Of a stretch of 64,000 bases of DNA, positions 35,182 to 48,585 are shown piece after piece. A model generated the notes under the pieces. That model made no database searches and was not told the origin of the DNA. It saw only the letters and a program-made list of their open reading frames with translations. Source of the stretch: Artocarpus heterophyllus (taxonomy: Eukaryota > Streptophyta > Magnoliopsida > Rosales > Moraceae); assembly GCA_025403435.1 (NCBI GenBank), contig CM046330.1, positions 27,542,822 to 27,606,821 on the forward strand, in the 5' to 3' direction. Within the stretch, counting starts at the first letter, position 1. Each line of letters begins with the position of its first letter. Position numbers and translations under genes: made by a program.

Positions 35182-36261
35182 TGCAAATTTGATTATTAAG
35201 GGGAAAAAAATATGAGTTGGTGGCTACATACATAGTCTAATAGTAAACTATAAATCCACAATTTTGTCTTTCAATTTGAGGTTAGAGTTTGAATCATCCC
35301 AATCACATATAAATAAATTAGGTTAATGGATTAATTTAGTGTTAACCCACCTGATATGGATGTGAACGAAGTTGAAATCAGTTCCAACCTATTTAACTCG
35401 ATTCACATGTGCCTGGCACGTTGCAAGGCTTGGCCAATGAACAAGGTTGATTATGAGGGCCCTTGCAATGAGAAGATCATGAGCTGTCTCTTAGGAGATT
35501 AGAGATGTCAGTTTGGGCCAATCCAAGCAAGACGGCCTGGGGCCCATCTCGACCAGCCCTACTGGCTTTAACAACCAAACTAAGCCAAAATATAACCAGG
35601 TTACTTAATTATTTGAAATTGTAATGGGAAAAAATTCTATTACTTTTCTAGTGTTTATTTAAACTTAGAAATCTTATTCAATATAATTATTAAAATATCT
35701 ATTTTACATAACTAATAGCTATTAAATAATAACATTTGAATTTAAAAATTTAAATAAATATGGTTTTTATATCCTTTGATAGGGAATCAATACCAAAGTG
35801 TGTGAGAAGATTGGTATTCTATTTGTTCATTCCCTATATTACATAGAGCTCACAAAACTCACATTAATGATGTTGTAAGTAAACACATTATTTGAAGAGA
35901 AAGGGATTCACTCTTTTCTTTTTCTTTTCCCTTTGATGCAAAGTAAACATGTCCTAAATCTCAGAAAGAGGAGAGAGACAAATTTGGAAAGAGAGAGAAA
36001 AAGAAGGGGAAAAACAAAAATACAATCATAAATTAGATTAAATTAAGGTATTTTTATCTATAGAATTATTTAACTAGATAACTAGATTGATATATGATAT
36101 TCACTAAGATGTTAAAGTATACTTAACATTTGCTAATAGCTTTCTAAATCAGACATTTCTTACAATTTCTCATGAAAAAGAGAGGAGTTTGGTTCTATTG
36201 AAGCCAAGTAGTTTTGGCTAGATTCAAATAACATTTAAAAACATATTTCACATATTATAGA

Positions 36262-36420
36262 TAGGGTTGCACAAAAACCGCCCCACGCACGCCACCCACC
36301 CCACCTGCTCGTCAATGTTGGATCCACATTATCAATCCACCTAGGTGGGCGAGTGGCGGCTTGGCGATTCTAACGGCGGGTTCGACCTGACCCGTCCGCC
36401 ATTTTTTTATCTTTTTCTTA
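36262..36420. mobile_element. Possible hAT-type transposon end
   Basis: TAGGGTTGCACAAAAACCG followed by a run of CCACCC, GGCGGG and GACCCG words, the composition seen at the ends of many plant hAT elements. No matching inverted end (GTGCAACCCTA) is visible within the next kilobase, although a similar GC-rich patch lies at 37080-37165. No transposase is present. Confidence 0.3.
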
Positions 36421-37170
36421 TATAAATATATGTATATAAGAACATTATTTCACTTTTTTTCCAAAATACATAGAAACAAGCAAGTGTTGTGATCTTTCCC
36501 TTCCAAGATAAGACATGTGAGCTCTAAGATGGTTGTTATGATTTAGTAAGGTAAAATAAGACTCTTCCCCAATTTGTGTGGAATTTTTTTTCCTTTGTCG
36601 GATTGATTTAAAAAAATAATAAAACAAAATAACTCTTTGTTAAAAATTATATGAACATTTTCTTTTTTGGATTCTCTATTTAAATTCAATGAATTAGTGA
36701 CCAAGTGTTGTCTCATATTATTTCTACAAATTAAAGAGTATTTTTTAATTTCTACTCTTTTTTAACTAGTGTGATATACTAATTACTATGAAAAAAATAA
36801 CACTGATTTTTGTATTGGAGCAAAAAGAAAACCTTTGCTTTCATTTTTTTAACAATTTTTTTTTTATTATTATTATTTTTTTTTTTTTTTTGCAGAAGAC
36901 ACAAAAAATGAGATATTTATGGCAGATGCCACAAAACTAAACGATGGATCGATTTCTGCTATACAATGTAAAACTATTGAATATTCTGCCTCATTCATTT
37001 AAAAAAAATTTAACCACGTAGACGATTTTACCCTTTAAGGCCATGATTTTAAAGAGCCAAAAAAAATAATTGGTCTAACTTCAGAGGCCCAACCCGCAAA
37101 ACCCACCCGCCCTGCCCATAGTTCCATGGGTGATCTACGACTTGCCGTTCTACCAACCGGCCAATAATTA

Positions 37171-37171
<1 letters not shown>

Positions 37172-37201
<30 letters not shown>
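37172..37201. repeat. Poly-A run (30 bases)
   Basis: Uninterrupted A-run followed by AGAGAGAAAAAAAAG. It could be a retroposon tail, but no retroposon body was recognised. Confidence 0.85.
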
Positions 37202-37204
<3 letters not shown>

Positions 37205-38470
37205 AGAAAAAAAAGCCAACATGCCCCTGCCTGAAAACCGTCAACCCTCTATCGTGTTTGCCACTTACAGAGCTCAATTCACCCAAAAAAAGAAAAAAAA
37301 AGTTATTACAAAAAACTGAATTTTTTTGTCGTCTTTCTGGGAAAAAAGTTTGTTCGTATAAAATGTGTAAACATTTTTGGTAAATGAGAACTAGTCTATG
37401 ATTTTAAATTTTCTTTTCGTCACATTAGTTAAACTTATAAGCCCATAATCCAATTGTGTTCCAACTGTTCTTGGATGGTAGCCCTCTCGAAGTTGACTAA
37501 TTAGGATCAACTCTCTCAATTAATAAATCCCTTTGACAAATAAATAAATAAATAAATAAATTTATTTATTTAAAGCAAGGTAAATAAACAAAGGACTGGC
37601 ACAAAAGCTCCAAACGAAGAAAACAAAAACCACAGATCTTCTCTTTCCTTAAGTTGCTAACCTGTCAATTTCTAATCAGTTTTTTCAAATGATTACGTGC
37701 GTTGCTCTCTTGGGTTTTAGGACCCAACACAAGAAATTAATAGCAGAAAAAAACAACAATAGAAACGGTTGGTTAAGATTTCGCTCTGGTTTTGCTTTAG
37801 TTTATTGGTTTCTCAAGTGATTGGTATGAAACTTTTTTTTTGTTTTTTTTTTTTATTTTTCTTTAAGAAATGAAAATTTCAAATTTGCTAATTCCTGTTT
37901 TAGTTAACTTCAGAAACATATATAAATTCTGTATGCTCATTGCTTTACCAAATCTGATAATGAAGTCTAAAATAAGCATCACATACTCTTAATCAATTTG
38001 TCCCAATTGTATGCTCCTACCTACCCTTTTAAAATAGATTGAAATTCCACAATTATGACTTTTCACCTAAAGTTGAGATCCTGTTGTCCCCAAATCTAAA
38101 AAATAGAAACAATTATTAAGTAAAACTAAGGGAATTCTTATGGTAGGGAATGTCATTTTCCCTACTGAGTAGGAACATTTTTTTAGCGGTTAAATTAACT
38201 TTTTAATAGTCTGATTTATAATTAATTTAATTATATGTTAAATGATGTAAGATTTTAATGTAAACACCTACAAATCAAATTGTTTAAATATTAATCTAAT
38301 GAGTAAAACAATAATTTCTATCAATTAGGAGTAATAAAAACAAAAAAAAAATCACTTAGAACCTAAAATTAATAATAAAAAGATTTTTTTTCGTGATTTA
38401 TGCTTTAGTACTTCTTATGCAGTTAGAAAATTTGGACCGGAAATAAGAATGTGGAATATATAGTCTACAT

Positions 38471-38700
38471 CACTAGTAAAGACAAAAGATTAGATGACGA
38501 TTTGGCTAATCGTTGTCTTATTCACTATTATAGTATGTGATATACATTAGACGATGGTCTTTACTGCCATCGACAGTCGTCTAATGTGTATGTGGATGTC
38601 CAAATTGTATTATATTAGATGATGGTGTCTAATATTTGTTTTGTTGTTCTACATAAGACGATGGTTTCTTTAATAAACCATTGTCTAATATCTTACACTA
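38471..38700. mobile_element. CACTA (En/Spm-like) terminus with subterminal repeats
   Basis: CACTAGTAAAGAC at 38471 is followed by four inverted-pair units of the type TTAGACGATGG...CCATCGTCTAAT (38489-38700). Terminal CACTA plus short subterminal inverted repeats is characteristic of plant CACTA elements. Only one end is present. The other may have been lost, or separated by the gypsy insertion at 38958. Confidence 0.5.
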
Positions 38701-38952
38701 GCCAAAATAAGACCAGATTAAACCGTCCTCTACTCACAGATGGTCTTCCCGTATTCAATCTGTTATTATTGGCCTCACAACTCACTGATGACATAAAGAA
38801 ATATTTTATAAAAAACTAAAAATAACAAAATTTAACAAAATATAAGAATTCAATTGAATGTATGGCTTACATGCTTATGTATTGTGCTAAATATTCTCCC
38901 TATTTGTCAATCACCACACTCGTATGCTCATTTTTTGGCTTGTCATGTCTTG

Positions 38953-38957
38953 TGTCA
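38953..38957. repeat. Target-site duplication of Del-like element, left (TGTCA)
   Basis: TGTCA left of the LTR; TGTCC at 47865-47869 on the right. Four of five bases agree. Confidence 0.5.
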
Positions 38958-39202
38958 TGTAGCACGCTGAAATTAATTAGGTGTAAGTAGTGTATTAAAA
39001 ATAGTGAATTAGTGTGATGCGATTTGAATTTAATTCAGCTATCGTGTGTATTTATACATTGATATCACTTTTAATTATTTTTTATTACTTTAAATTGTTA
39101 ATTTGGTTTTTGAAACTAAACAATTTGCCAAATATCTAAAATGTCCTTTTTCTTGAAAACCATGTGTTGGACATGGTATTTTACCAAACTAACCTCCTTC
39201 CC

Positions 39203-39213
39203 CTTTATTTAAA
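39203..39213 (+). promoter_or_regulatory. TATA-like box and CT-rich leader, left LTR
   Basis: TTTATTTAAAC at 39205-39212, immediately followed by about 100 bases of CTCTCT-rich sequence, a common arrangement at plant LTR transcription starts. It is conserved in the right LTR at 45563-45573. Confidence 0.45.
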
Positions 39214-39799
39214 CCCTCTCTCTCTTTCTCTCTCTCGTTCTCTCTGTCATTTCCAGCTCTCTCCCTCTCTCTTTCTCTTCCTTCACTCGCTGCTCTCTCC
39301 CTCCTTTCTCTCTCAAATTCAATTTTTAAATTCAAGCTTTGGTTTTCAATAAATTGGGAGCTAAGAAGCAAGATTTAACGTCCAGAAATGCAAATCAAAG
39401 CTCAGATTCAAGGTTAGATTTGTTTTTCTAAAACTTTAAATTTTTGTTTTGAAATTTCCACAAATGTTCCAATCCGAGTTTTGTGAGCTTAGGAAACCTT
39501 GAACCCAAGTTATAGAATCTCAACATCTAAAAGCTAGGCTTGGATTGATGACAAATGGATTTAAACCAAGTTTTGCTATTTTCCTCCATTTTTCTCATTT
39601 TTAGATTTTATTGAAATTTGATATGCAAATATTGTTTAAAGTTGTTTTAAAGTATTTAAGTATGTTTTTCTATCATCTATGAACGTTTTCTATGCCTAGG
39701 AATTGAAAAAAATAAGCAAAAATGAGATTTGGGCTCGGGGAGGCCGAGACCCGAGTTTAGAACTTTCTAGACTTTTCTAGCTTGACAGACTGATGGTTG

Positions 39800-39925
39800 A
39801 GCATCGGCAGGCCAGACTCATTCGTTCGGCAGGCCAAACCTGGGATTAGTTTGGCCGGCCGGACCTGCGCGTCCGATAGACCTAATTGTGAAGTTCAGCA
39901 GGCCGGTCTAGGAAGTCTGGTAGGC
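39800..39925. repeat. CGGCAGGCCG motif cluster, Del-like left LTR
   Basis: About six degenerate copies such as ATCGGCAGGCCAGA, TTCGGCAGGCCAAA and TTGGCCGGCCGGAC, spaced about 25 bases. One unit fewer than the right LTR copy. Confidence 0.75.
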
Positions 39926-41180
39926 TGATCGGATTTTTGTGGGAATTGATGTTTTTCATCCGTTTTTACTGTTTAAAGCATAACTGGCACACTAAGACAC
40001 CACAGATTCATGTAGTGAAGTAAGATAAGTCTAAGTTAGATATTAATGAACTTAGTCTCTATTTAAGGTTGTTCGTGGTTCCGTGAAGCTTATGTAAGGC
40101 AGGTCAAAACTGCGGTGTTGAGCATCAGTGCAGGACATCGAGATAGGACTTCTACCCCTTTTCTTCGGTAGCCAAGTTTTAAAATGGTTTTGGCCTTAAA
40201 GGTTCTTTTAAAATGATTTCACTAAATTACAAATGTTTTAAATATTTTCAAAGGGGGCCTTCGACCACAAAAAGGTTTCTTGACAAATGATTTATTCTAA
40301 TTTGATTTTTAAGGAATCGTTTAAAAATGAGTTTCTTAGCATTTTCATTACTTGTCTAAGAATAAAAGATCATAATGAATCAAATAATGAACGAAATGAG
40401 AATATCCGGTAAAATGGAACAAGATAATGATAAGACACCAGATGTGTCGACTAGCATCGTTTGGAATGATAGACTATAGCATGATGCCATATACAGAGAT
40501 CGGGTCGTGGGAAGCGTGACCTTGGGGACAGATCCTAAAACCTAGCTCGGCCACTTCAGTAGTGATTCATATGGCTTTGCCAGAAACATATAATGAGACT
40601 GATTATGGGTGAATAAATGACTAAATAGTATGAGTAAATTTATTGAGCTTCATTGAGTCATTTGTTTATTTATTTATTTACCTTGTTTGATAGTTTTGTT
40701 TAAAAATGAAATTTATATGTTAAAATTTAATGTTTTCAAAAACTTAGTCCTATTAAGCCTTCCGCTCACTTTTCTTTCTTTGTTTTGAAAACCTTTTTTC
40801 CTAGGTGTATTGCAACTTAGAACTGATTATGAGACAATTGGGCAACATGTAAGTTGTAGAAATCCTGCTTAGGTTGTCTCTTTATGTAAGTCAAGGCATG
40901 TATTATTTAAATTTTATTTCTTATAGTGGACTAAGATTTGTCAACACCATGTGTGTGTACTAATGTGGGTCCAGTGGGGTCCGGCTTATGTTTATCTGTC
41001 TTTATTATTTCAGTTTTGATTAACTGTTTCAAAATAACAATATTTATTTTCAAAAGTTTTAAACCATCATGATTTTCAAAATAACCCAACTTACTTAATT
41101 GGTGCTTTTAATAAAAAAACTGCTTTAATTAACTTAATTAATCTACCACATCACTACCCGTACTCAAGGGCATGACAGAA

Positions 41181-41200
41181 TAGTATCAGAACCATAGGTT
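41181..41200 (+). other. Primer-binding site, initiator-Met type, degraded
   Basis: TAGTATCAGAACCATAGGTT, three bases after the left LTR; an eroded TGGTATCAGAGCC-type site. Confidence 0.65.
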
Positions 41201-41282
41201 ATGAACCTTAGGAATTATGCACACATAGGTACGACAATGAAAAGCCTTTGGCAACCCAATTTTGTTTTTAGAATTGAGATAA

Positions 41283-44200
41283 TGGCGCCTAAGCATCATC
41301 CAACTGTGGCTGACGTAAGTCTTACAAATGAAGGATGTATGATAGGAGCTACGTTTGCTGCTTTTTGACAAATGGTAGTGAGGGTTAGATCTAGCAGTTC
41401 TAAGGCAAGTTGCCGACATGAGTCCCATAAGGAGCCTAGGCATATGTTTATCCCGACTTTCAATGGAAATAGGAGCCCATAGGTACCTGAATATCAGTCA
41501 AACTCAGTAGTGAAGCATACGATAACCTCGGTGAACTAGTAGTGTATAAAGTGGAACCTGTAGCCCATAAGTTGGCAAGCTGTGCTAACACCTAGTGGAA
41601 GTAAGCAAAATGTCCAGTGAATGATAGGAATATCGACGGGCAAAGATTCGAGGAGTTATTCTGTGAACGTTTTTTTTGCAGGAATGCAAGGATTAAAGGA
41701 TCATCGAATTCTACTAGTTGGAATAGGTAACCAAACGGTTCAGGAATACGAGGTAAAGTTTGCTGAGCTGTCAGTTTGCTTCGTTCATCATGGCTTCTAA
41801 ACATGAAAGTGTATCAAGTTCAGCAACAGGTGGTCTTGTGACTTCAAAATTTTGGTAGGTTAAGTCATCTGTTCTATCAGTAGGAAGAGATCACGCTCTC
41901 TACTGTGAGGATCAGGCAAGAACATCAGGAGGACCTCAGCGGAGTAACAAAAGAAATAGTGATCACCAAGCTCGGGTGAGAAATCAACATTGGTAACGAT
42001 AGTAGTGGGAGCAGTAGTTCATCTAGAAGCAAATGAAGTGACCCTTGCCACTTTTGCTAGCAACCGAGAAGCATCAGGAGAAGCTGCCCAATAAGGAATG
42101 CTCGATAGGGATCTCAGACCGTTGAAGGTGCAATCTGTCAGCCTCACCTTCAGTCTTTATCTCCACCTCAACAACTTCCTCAGCTTTAGCTTTATTAGTT
42201 TTCTCCATAGCAGTATCAGTCGATGAACCCACGGCGTAGTAGCGCTAGCAGACTCCAGTTTGAGTTCACACCATGACTTCAGGAAGTTTGGATGCTCAAA
42301 CTAGCAACGTGAGAGTCGACGGTACAGTTTTGGTTTCTTAGTCTTTATTTTGGTTCTCTTTGACATTGGTGTGATCCATTCTCTCATTTTGAGTTTATTT
42401 GTGCATGCCTTGGAATTAGAAATAGGGGAATTTGATGAACCCTTGATAATTACCTCACTCTTGGGGTGGGTCTGTGTGTGAACCATGTATGTGTAAACTT
42501 GGAAAAAGAATGATTGAGGATGAGACTTTGGAAGGTAATTTGATTATAATCCCCATGAGTACTTATGATGTGATCTTAGAAATAGACTGATCATCCAGGA
42601 GTACATGACTGTAGGTTGTCACCTTATAGAGGTAACCTTAGTGATCGATAGGGGAAACAATGATCATTTACCTGGGTGATAATGATCAGGTACTGAGTGA
42701 TCGACTCATGAAAACTTGTCTAGGCGTACGAGAAAATTTAGCATGCTATATATATATATATATGTATATACTTCTTTTAGATCTAGAAGAAGAGTTTAAT
42801 ACCGTAAGAAGAAATGTAGCACATCGATGGCTAATGAGTTTGACGATATCTTCCTCGACAAATTCTTCGGATTAGCATCACATTAGGAAACCAAGTTTGG
42901 CATCGAATTATTTCTAGGGTCGTTTTAGTTTCCATAGCATCGTATCGATTGGCACCTGCATAAATGAAGAAATTAAGAGAACAGTTTTAGGAACTTACAG
43001 ATAAAGGATATATTCAAGATGGCATGGGATGCACTAATTTTTTTCACCAAGAGACATGATCGTACTTTCAGGTTGTGCATTGATTATTGAAAGCTGAAAT
43101 TGGGTCACTATGAGGAATAAGTACCCACTGCCTAGGATCGATGGGTTGTCTAGTTGGTTAGGAGGTCCCTAATATTTTCCAAGAATGGATTTGCAATCCA
43201 GATAGCACCAACTGTATACCAAGAAGGCTAAGCTTTTGGCGTGTATCATCTCTGAGCTGGGTGTCGCGGTAGATTTGTCCAGGGTGGAGGCTATAGTACA
43301 GTGGGAATGATCGAAGATCGTGGCCAAGCTTTGCAACTTTTGGGACTTTTCAAGTGCTGTAAAAAGTTCATGAAGGATTTTTCAAAAATAGCAACTCCAT
43401 TGACACGAATGATCAGGAAAGTATCAGGTTTGAATGAGGTGAGGAATGCAGATGCATTTTCCCAAGAGTTGAGGAATCGATCAACTACCACTTTTGTGTT
43501 GATTATATTTAGCAGTGACGAGTTTTATGAGGCCTACACTAATGCGAGTTGGATGAGTTGTGACTTATGGATTGTGATAGCTAAGGTCTCACAAGCAGGA
43601 TTACCCTATACATGATTTAAAGTTGGCTTAGTGATTTAGGCTTTGGGGGATCTAGAGACGCTACTTAGATAGAGCAATATTTCAAGTTTTCTTGGGTCAT
43701 AAGAGCTTAAGGTATTCGTTCACTCGAGGGATTTAAATTTGAGGCAACAAATATAGATGGAATATATGGAAGACCAAGATTTTCTACTACAGTATCATCT
43801 GGGTAAGACCAACGTGGTTGTAGATGCACTTAGCATAAAGTCTTCGAGGATTCTAGCATGCCTGGCATCAAAAGATTAGAGAAGAGATTCTACCGTAAAC
43901 AAGTACAGGCTATACCATAAAGACCTCGATCAAGTACCAGAGTATCATGTGGGATTGGCTTCAACACTTGTTTAGGTGATAAAGCAGACTCAATGGTGGG
44001 ACCAACATCTTCAGGGGACGTGGATGTGAACACAAAATTTGGAGTAGTTTGAAGAATAAAGGGTTCCTGCAGATGGTTCGTTGCAAACTTCAAGGACGTC
44101 TGGCAGTGTCTGCAATTGAGGAAAATGGCAAAGGCTTTGATGGGCGAAACCTTCAAGTCTTAGTTCACTATTCATCTAGTGGGCACAAAAATTTATCACT

Positions 44201-45110
44201 ATTTGAAGGGGCAATATTGGTGGAGAGATACGAAGGAAGATGTTCAAGAGTACGTGGCTTGTCTCAAGATAGCAGTTGAACATCAGAAGCCCGCTAGTTA
44301 GCTTTAGCCATTACCCATTCCAGGGTGGAGATAGGAGCATGTTGTGATGGATTTCCTCATCAGGTTACTGAGGACGGAGCAAAGGCATGATGCGATTTGG
44401 GTCGTCGTTGATGGTCAACGAAATCGGTGCATTTGATTTCCTACCTTTAGGTTGTCGTGTTCGAGACAAGTCCTTGGAGGAGCTTTCATGAAGCTTTGGG
44501 CACAGACTTGGATTTCAACATGTCTTTTCATCCTCGGACCGATGGGTAGCCCAAATGAGTCGTTCATATCCTCGAGGATACGTTAAGCATGTGTGTCTTA
44601 GATTTTGGCAAAATTTGCATACAATGATAGTTATCAAGCAAGCATCGGGGTGGCACCGTTCAAAGCACCATATGGACGACTATGTTGAGCGCCAATGAGT
44701 CGGGCAAACTAGAAGACAAGATCATTATTGGACCCGAAGAAAATCGTGACAGTAATGAAAAAGGTTACCGTGATTTGTGAATGGTTGAGAGCTGCTTAGA
44801 GTAGGTGGAAGAGTTATGCGAATAGGAGACGCTAAACTCTAGGATTCAAAGTAAAAGATTTCATTTTCTTAAAGGTTTCACCGTGAAGGTGAGTTTCACG
44901 TTTCGGTGTGGGTTAGGATTTTGCACCGAAGTGTGTCAAATTATTCGAGATTTTGAAGTGATCGCATATCGTCTTGATCTTCCAGTCGAACTCTATCATG
45001 TTCATGTTGTGTTTCACGTGTCGATGCTTTGGAAATGTCTATTCAAACCAAGCAAGATCGTCTTGATTCATGAAGTGCGGATTCAGGAAGACATGACCTA
45101 CTAAGGGGTG
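41283..45110 (+). pseudogene. Del-like gag-pol remnants
   Basis: Gag may begin at ATG 41283 (MAPKHHPTVADVS), but stops follow at once. RT is only hinted at near 43100 (RNKYPLPRID-like, in changing frames), and part of RT seems lost. The frame 43301-43615 spans the connection and RNase H: FSKIATPLTRMIRK, FSQELRNR and YTNASW. The integrase core is visible as HDAIWVVVD (about 44390) and FHEALGTDLDFNMSFHPRTD (about 44490), then stops. The 44883-45104 frame holds AYRLDLPVELYHVHVVFHVS and VRIQEDMTY, the C-terminal integrase tail of this lineage. Numerous stops and frame changes. Confidence 0.8.
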
Positions 45111-45298
45111 TCGGTTTAGAATAACGATTGAAAAGTGATAGATTTGTGATGCCATGAAATTCCATTAGTGCAAATGGTGTGCCAACACCACAAGGCTAAT
45201 GAGGCCACTAGGGAATTAGTGTCAACTACGCGGGAGTTGTATCCGTATTTATTTCATTTTAAGGTTAATTTTTGAATTTCAAGGAGGAAATTTCTTTT

Positions 45299-45310
45299 AG
45301 GGGTGGAGAG
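45299..45310 (+). other. Del-like polypurine tract
   Basis: AGGGGTGGAGAG next to the right LTR start. Confidence 0.75.
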
Positions 45311-46144
45311 CTGTAGCACCCCAAAATTAATTATGTGTAAGTAAAGTGTTAAAAATAGTGAATTAGTGTGCCATGATGTGATTTGAATTTAATTCAACTA
45401 TCTTGTGGTATTTCTAAATTGATATCATTTCTAATTATTTTTTGTTACTTTAAATTGTTAAATTGGCTTTTGAAACTAAACAATTTGTCAAACGTCTAAA
45501 ATGTCCTTTTTCTTGAAATTCATGTGTTGGACATGATATTTTACCAAACTAACCTCCTTCCCCTTTATTTAAACCCTCTCTCTCTTTCTCTCTCTTTTCC
45601 ATTCACTCTTTCTCGTTCTCTCTCTTATTTGTAGCTCTCTTTCTCTCTTTTTCTCTCCCTTCACTTGTTGTTCTCCCCCTCCTCTCTCTCTCAAATTCAA
45701 ATTTTGGATTCAAGCTTTGGTTTTCAATGAATTGGGAGCTAGGAAGCAAGATTTAATGTCCACAAACGCAAATCAAAGCTCGAATTCAAGGTTAGATCCA
45801 TTTTTCTAAAACTTTAAATTTTTGTTTTAAAATTTCCACAAATGTTCCAATCTGAGTTTTGTGAGCTTAGAAAACCTTGAACCTAAGTGATAGCACCTCA
45901 AAACGTATAGAAACTAGGCTTAGATTGATGAGAAATGGATTTAAACCAAGTTTTTCTATTCTCCTCCATTTTTCCCATTTTTAAATTTTATTAAAATTTT
46001 ATATGCAAATCTTGTTTGCAGTTGTTTTTTAAGTGTTTAATTATGTTTTTCCATCATCTATGAACGTTTTCTATACCTAGGAATTGAGAAAAATAGGTGA
46101 AAATGAGATTTGGGCTCGAGGAGGCCGAGACCCAAGTCTGGAAC

Positions 46145-46335
46145 TTTCCAGACTTTTCTAGCTCGACAGGCCGATGGTTGAACATCGACAGGCCAAACTC
46201 ATGAGTCCGGTAGGCCAGACTTATACGTTCAACAAGCCGAACTTGGGATCAGTTTGGTAGACCGGACCTGCATGTCTAGTAGGCCGAACTGTGAAGTTCG
46301 CCAGGCCGGTCTGGGAAGTCCGGTAGGCCGACTGA
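46145..46335. repeat. CGGCAGGCCG motif cluster, Del-like right LTR
   Basis: Seven to eight degenerate copies (GACAGGCCGAT, CCGGTAGGCCAGAC, CGCCAGGCCGGTC, CCGGTAGGCCGAC), spaced about 25-30 bases. Confidence 0.75.
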
Positions 46336-47269
46336 ATTTTTGTGGGAATTGATGTTTTTCATCGTTTTTCACTGTTTAAAGCATAAATGGCACACTAAGA
46401 CACCATAGAGTCGTGTAGTGAAGTAAGATAAGTCTAAGTTAGATATTAATGAACTTAGTCTCTATTTAAGGTTGTTCATGGTTAACTAGAGCTTATGTAA
46501 AGCAAGTCAGAACTGCGTTGTTGAGCATTAGTACAGGATATTGAGAAAGGACTTCTATCCCCTTTCTTCGATAGCCAGGTTTTAAAATAGTTTTGGCCTT
46601 AAAGGTTCTTTCAAAATGATTTTACTAAATGACAAATGTTTTAAATGTTTTCAAAGAGGGCCTTTGGCCACAAAAAGGTCTCTTGACAAATGATTTCTTC
46701 CAATTTGATTTTTAAGGAATGATTTAAAAATGAGTTTCTTAGCATTTTCATTACTTGTCTAAGAATGAAAGATCATAATGAATCAAACAATGAACGTAAT
46801 GAGAATATCCGGTAAAATGAAACAAGATAATGATAAGACACCGGACGTGTCGACTAGCACCATTCAGAATGATAGACTAGAGCATGATGCCATCTATAAA
46901 GATCGGGTCGTGGGGAGCGTGACCTTAGGGGCAGGTCCTGAAACCCAACTAGGCCACTTCGGTAGTGATACATATGGTTTTGCCAAAAACATATAATGAG
47001 ACTGATTATGGGTGAATAAATGACTAAACGATATGAGTACATTTTTTGAGCTTCAGTGAGTCATTTGTTTATTTATTTATTTACTTGTTTGATAGTTTTG
47101 TTTAAAAATGAAATTTATATGTTAAAATTTAATGTTTTCAAAAGCTTAGTCCTACTAAGCCTTCTACTCACATTTCTTTCTTTGTTTTGAAAACCTTTTC
47201 CCCTAGGTGGATTGCAACTTAGAACCGATTAGGAAACAACAGGGCAACATGTAAGTTGTAGGAATCCTA

Positions 47270-47740
47270 TTTAGGTTGTCTCTTTATGTAAGTCAATGCA
47301 TGTATTATTTAAATTTTATTTCTCATATTGGATTGGGATTGTAATATTTTATTGTCGATACCATGTATGTGCACTAATGTGGGTCCGGTGGGGCCCAGCT
47401 TATGTTTATCTATCTTTATTATTTCATTTCCAATTAACTATTTCAAAATAAGGATATTTGTTTTAAAAGGTCAATGCATGTATTATTATTTAGGTTGTCT
47501 CTTTAATTGTTTCAAAATATCATTATCTGTCTTTATTATTTAGGTTGTCTCTTTATGTAAGTCAATGCACGTATTATTTAAATTTTATTTCTCATATTGG
47601 ACTAAGATTGTAATATTTTATTGTCGATACCATGTGTGTGCACTATTGTGGATCCTGTGAGGCCCGGTTTATGTTTATCTGTATTTATTATTTCATTTTC
47701 GATTAACTATTTCAAAATAATGATATTTGTTTTAAAAAAA
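47270..47740. repeat. Tandem duplication inside Del-like right LTR
   Basis: TTAGGTTGTCTCTTTATGTA starts at 47271 and again near 47541. Each copy is followed by the same GTATTATTTAAATTTTATTT...TTATTGTCGATACCATG stretch. The left LTR has one copy (near 40872). Duplication period about 270 bases. Confidence 0.75.
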
Positions 47741-48585
47741 GTTTTAAACCATCATGATTTTCAAAATAACCCAACTTACTTAATTGGTGCTTTTAATAAA
47801 AAAAATATGCTTTAATTAACTTAATTAATCTACTATGTCACTACCCATACTCAGGGGCGTGACATGTCCCCCATTCATAATATCTTTTATGTATCTTAGC
47901 ACAAAATAGCTTTATTTTTTTATTTCCTTCTTGTTAGGGTATAGTCTAAAAAAGTATGTGAAGATATATATTAGTTTAAATAATAATTCATTCATTTTTA
48001 GTTACAATTTAATAAGTATGTGTGTGTGTATATATATAGTAGAATGTTTACCTTTGGTCATAGATTTTAAGTAAATCCATCTGGTGGATTGAAAATATTT
48101 ATTTTTATTTTCAACTACCATTCCATTATGGTCTTAAATACAATTGGTTAAATTGCAATCAATCAAAAAATATATGCTATAAGATAACAATAATGAATAA
48201 TATAATTAATAAGAATCTAATTACAGTTGAATCATTCTTCTAAAGTCAGGGTGTACGTCATGGTCAAGTGGATTCAACCATATTACCCTATCTTTTGGGG
48301 GTAAACGAGGGCCAATATTCAATGATCCCTACTATTATATAACATAAAATAATATCAGCCAACACTTCCTTTATCCAAAAACTCACAGATCATCCTTGTT
48401 CATTCTGCAATTGCAACCTCTACTAGGCTTGGCATATTGGAAGTGATCATGGGGTTGATAAACCCATATTTGTTGAGTTAAACTATGCTTAAAAATAAAG
48501 ATTATTAAACGACAAGCAACAAGTAAAAAGTAAAAAATAAAAATAAAATAAAATACTAGTTACAATTAATAAAAAGTGTACATAT

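Larger units (their letters stand above)
34015..38470. other. No gene; AT-rich with many homopolymers
   Basis: Includes T-rich sequence (34460-34640), which creates a meaningless hydrophobic plus frame (34464-34739), plus simple repeats and GC-richer patches at 36280-36400 and 37080-37165. No protein family pattern on either strand. Confidence 0.5.
38958..41177 (+). repeat. Del-like left LTR (2220 bp)
   Basis: Collinear with 45312-47864 over its whole length. Shared items are the TTTATTTAAACCC promoter block, the CT-rich leader, the GC motif cluster (39800-39925) and the conserved block near 40440-40590. It has a single copy of the 3' segment that is duplicated in the right LTR. Confidence 0.88.
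38958..47864 (+). mobile_element. Del/Tekay-like gypsy element, complete but decayed
   Basis: Left LTR 38958-41177, primer site 41181-41200, internal region with remnants of gag, RT, RNase H and integrase in the order of Ty3-gypsy, polypurine tract 45299-45310, right LTR 45312-47864. LTRs start TGTAGCAC and end GTGACA or ATGACA. No reading frame is intact. LTR divergence is obviously higher than in the copia at 11453-15689, so it is older. Confidence 0.85.
45312..47864 (+). repeat. Del-like right LTR (2553 bp)
   Basis: Starts TGTAGCACCCCAAAATTAATT and ends GGGGCGTGACA. It is longer than the left LTR mainly because a segment near its 3' end is tandemly duplicated (47270-47740). The plus and minus frames within it are incidental. 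Confidence 0.88.
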
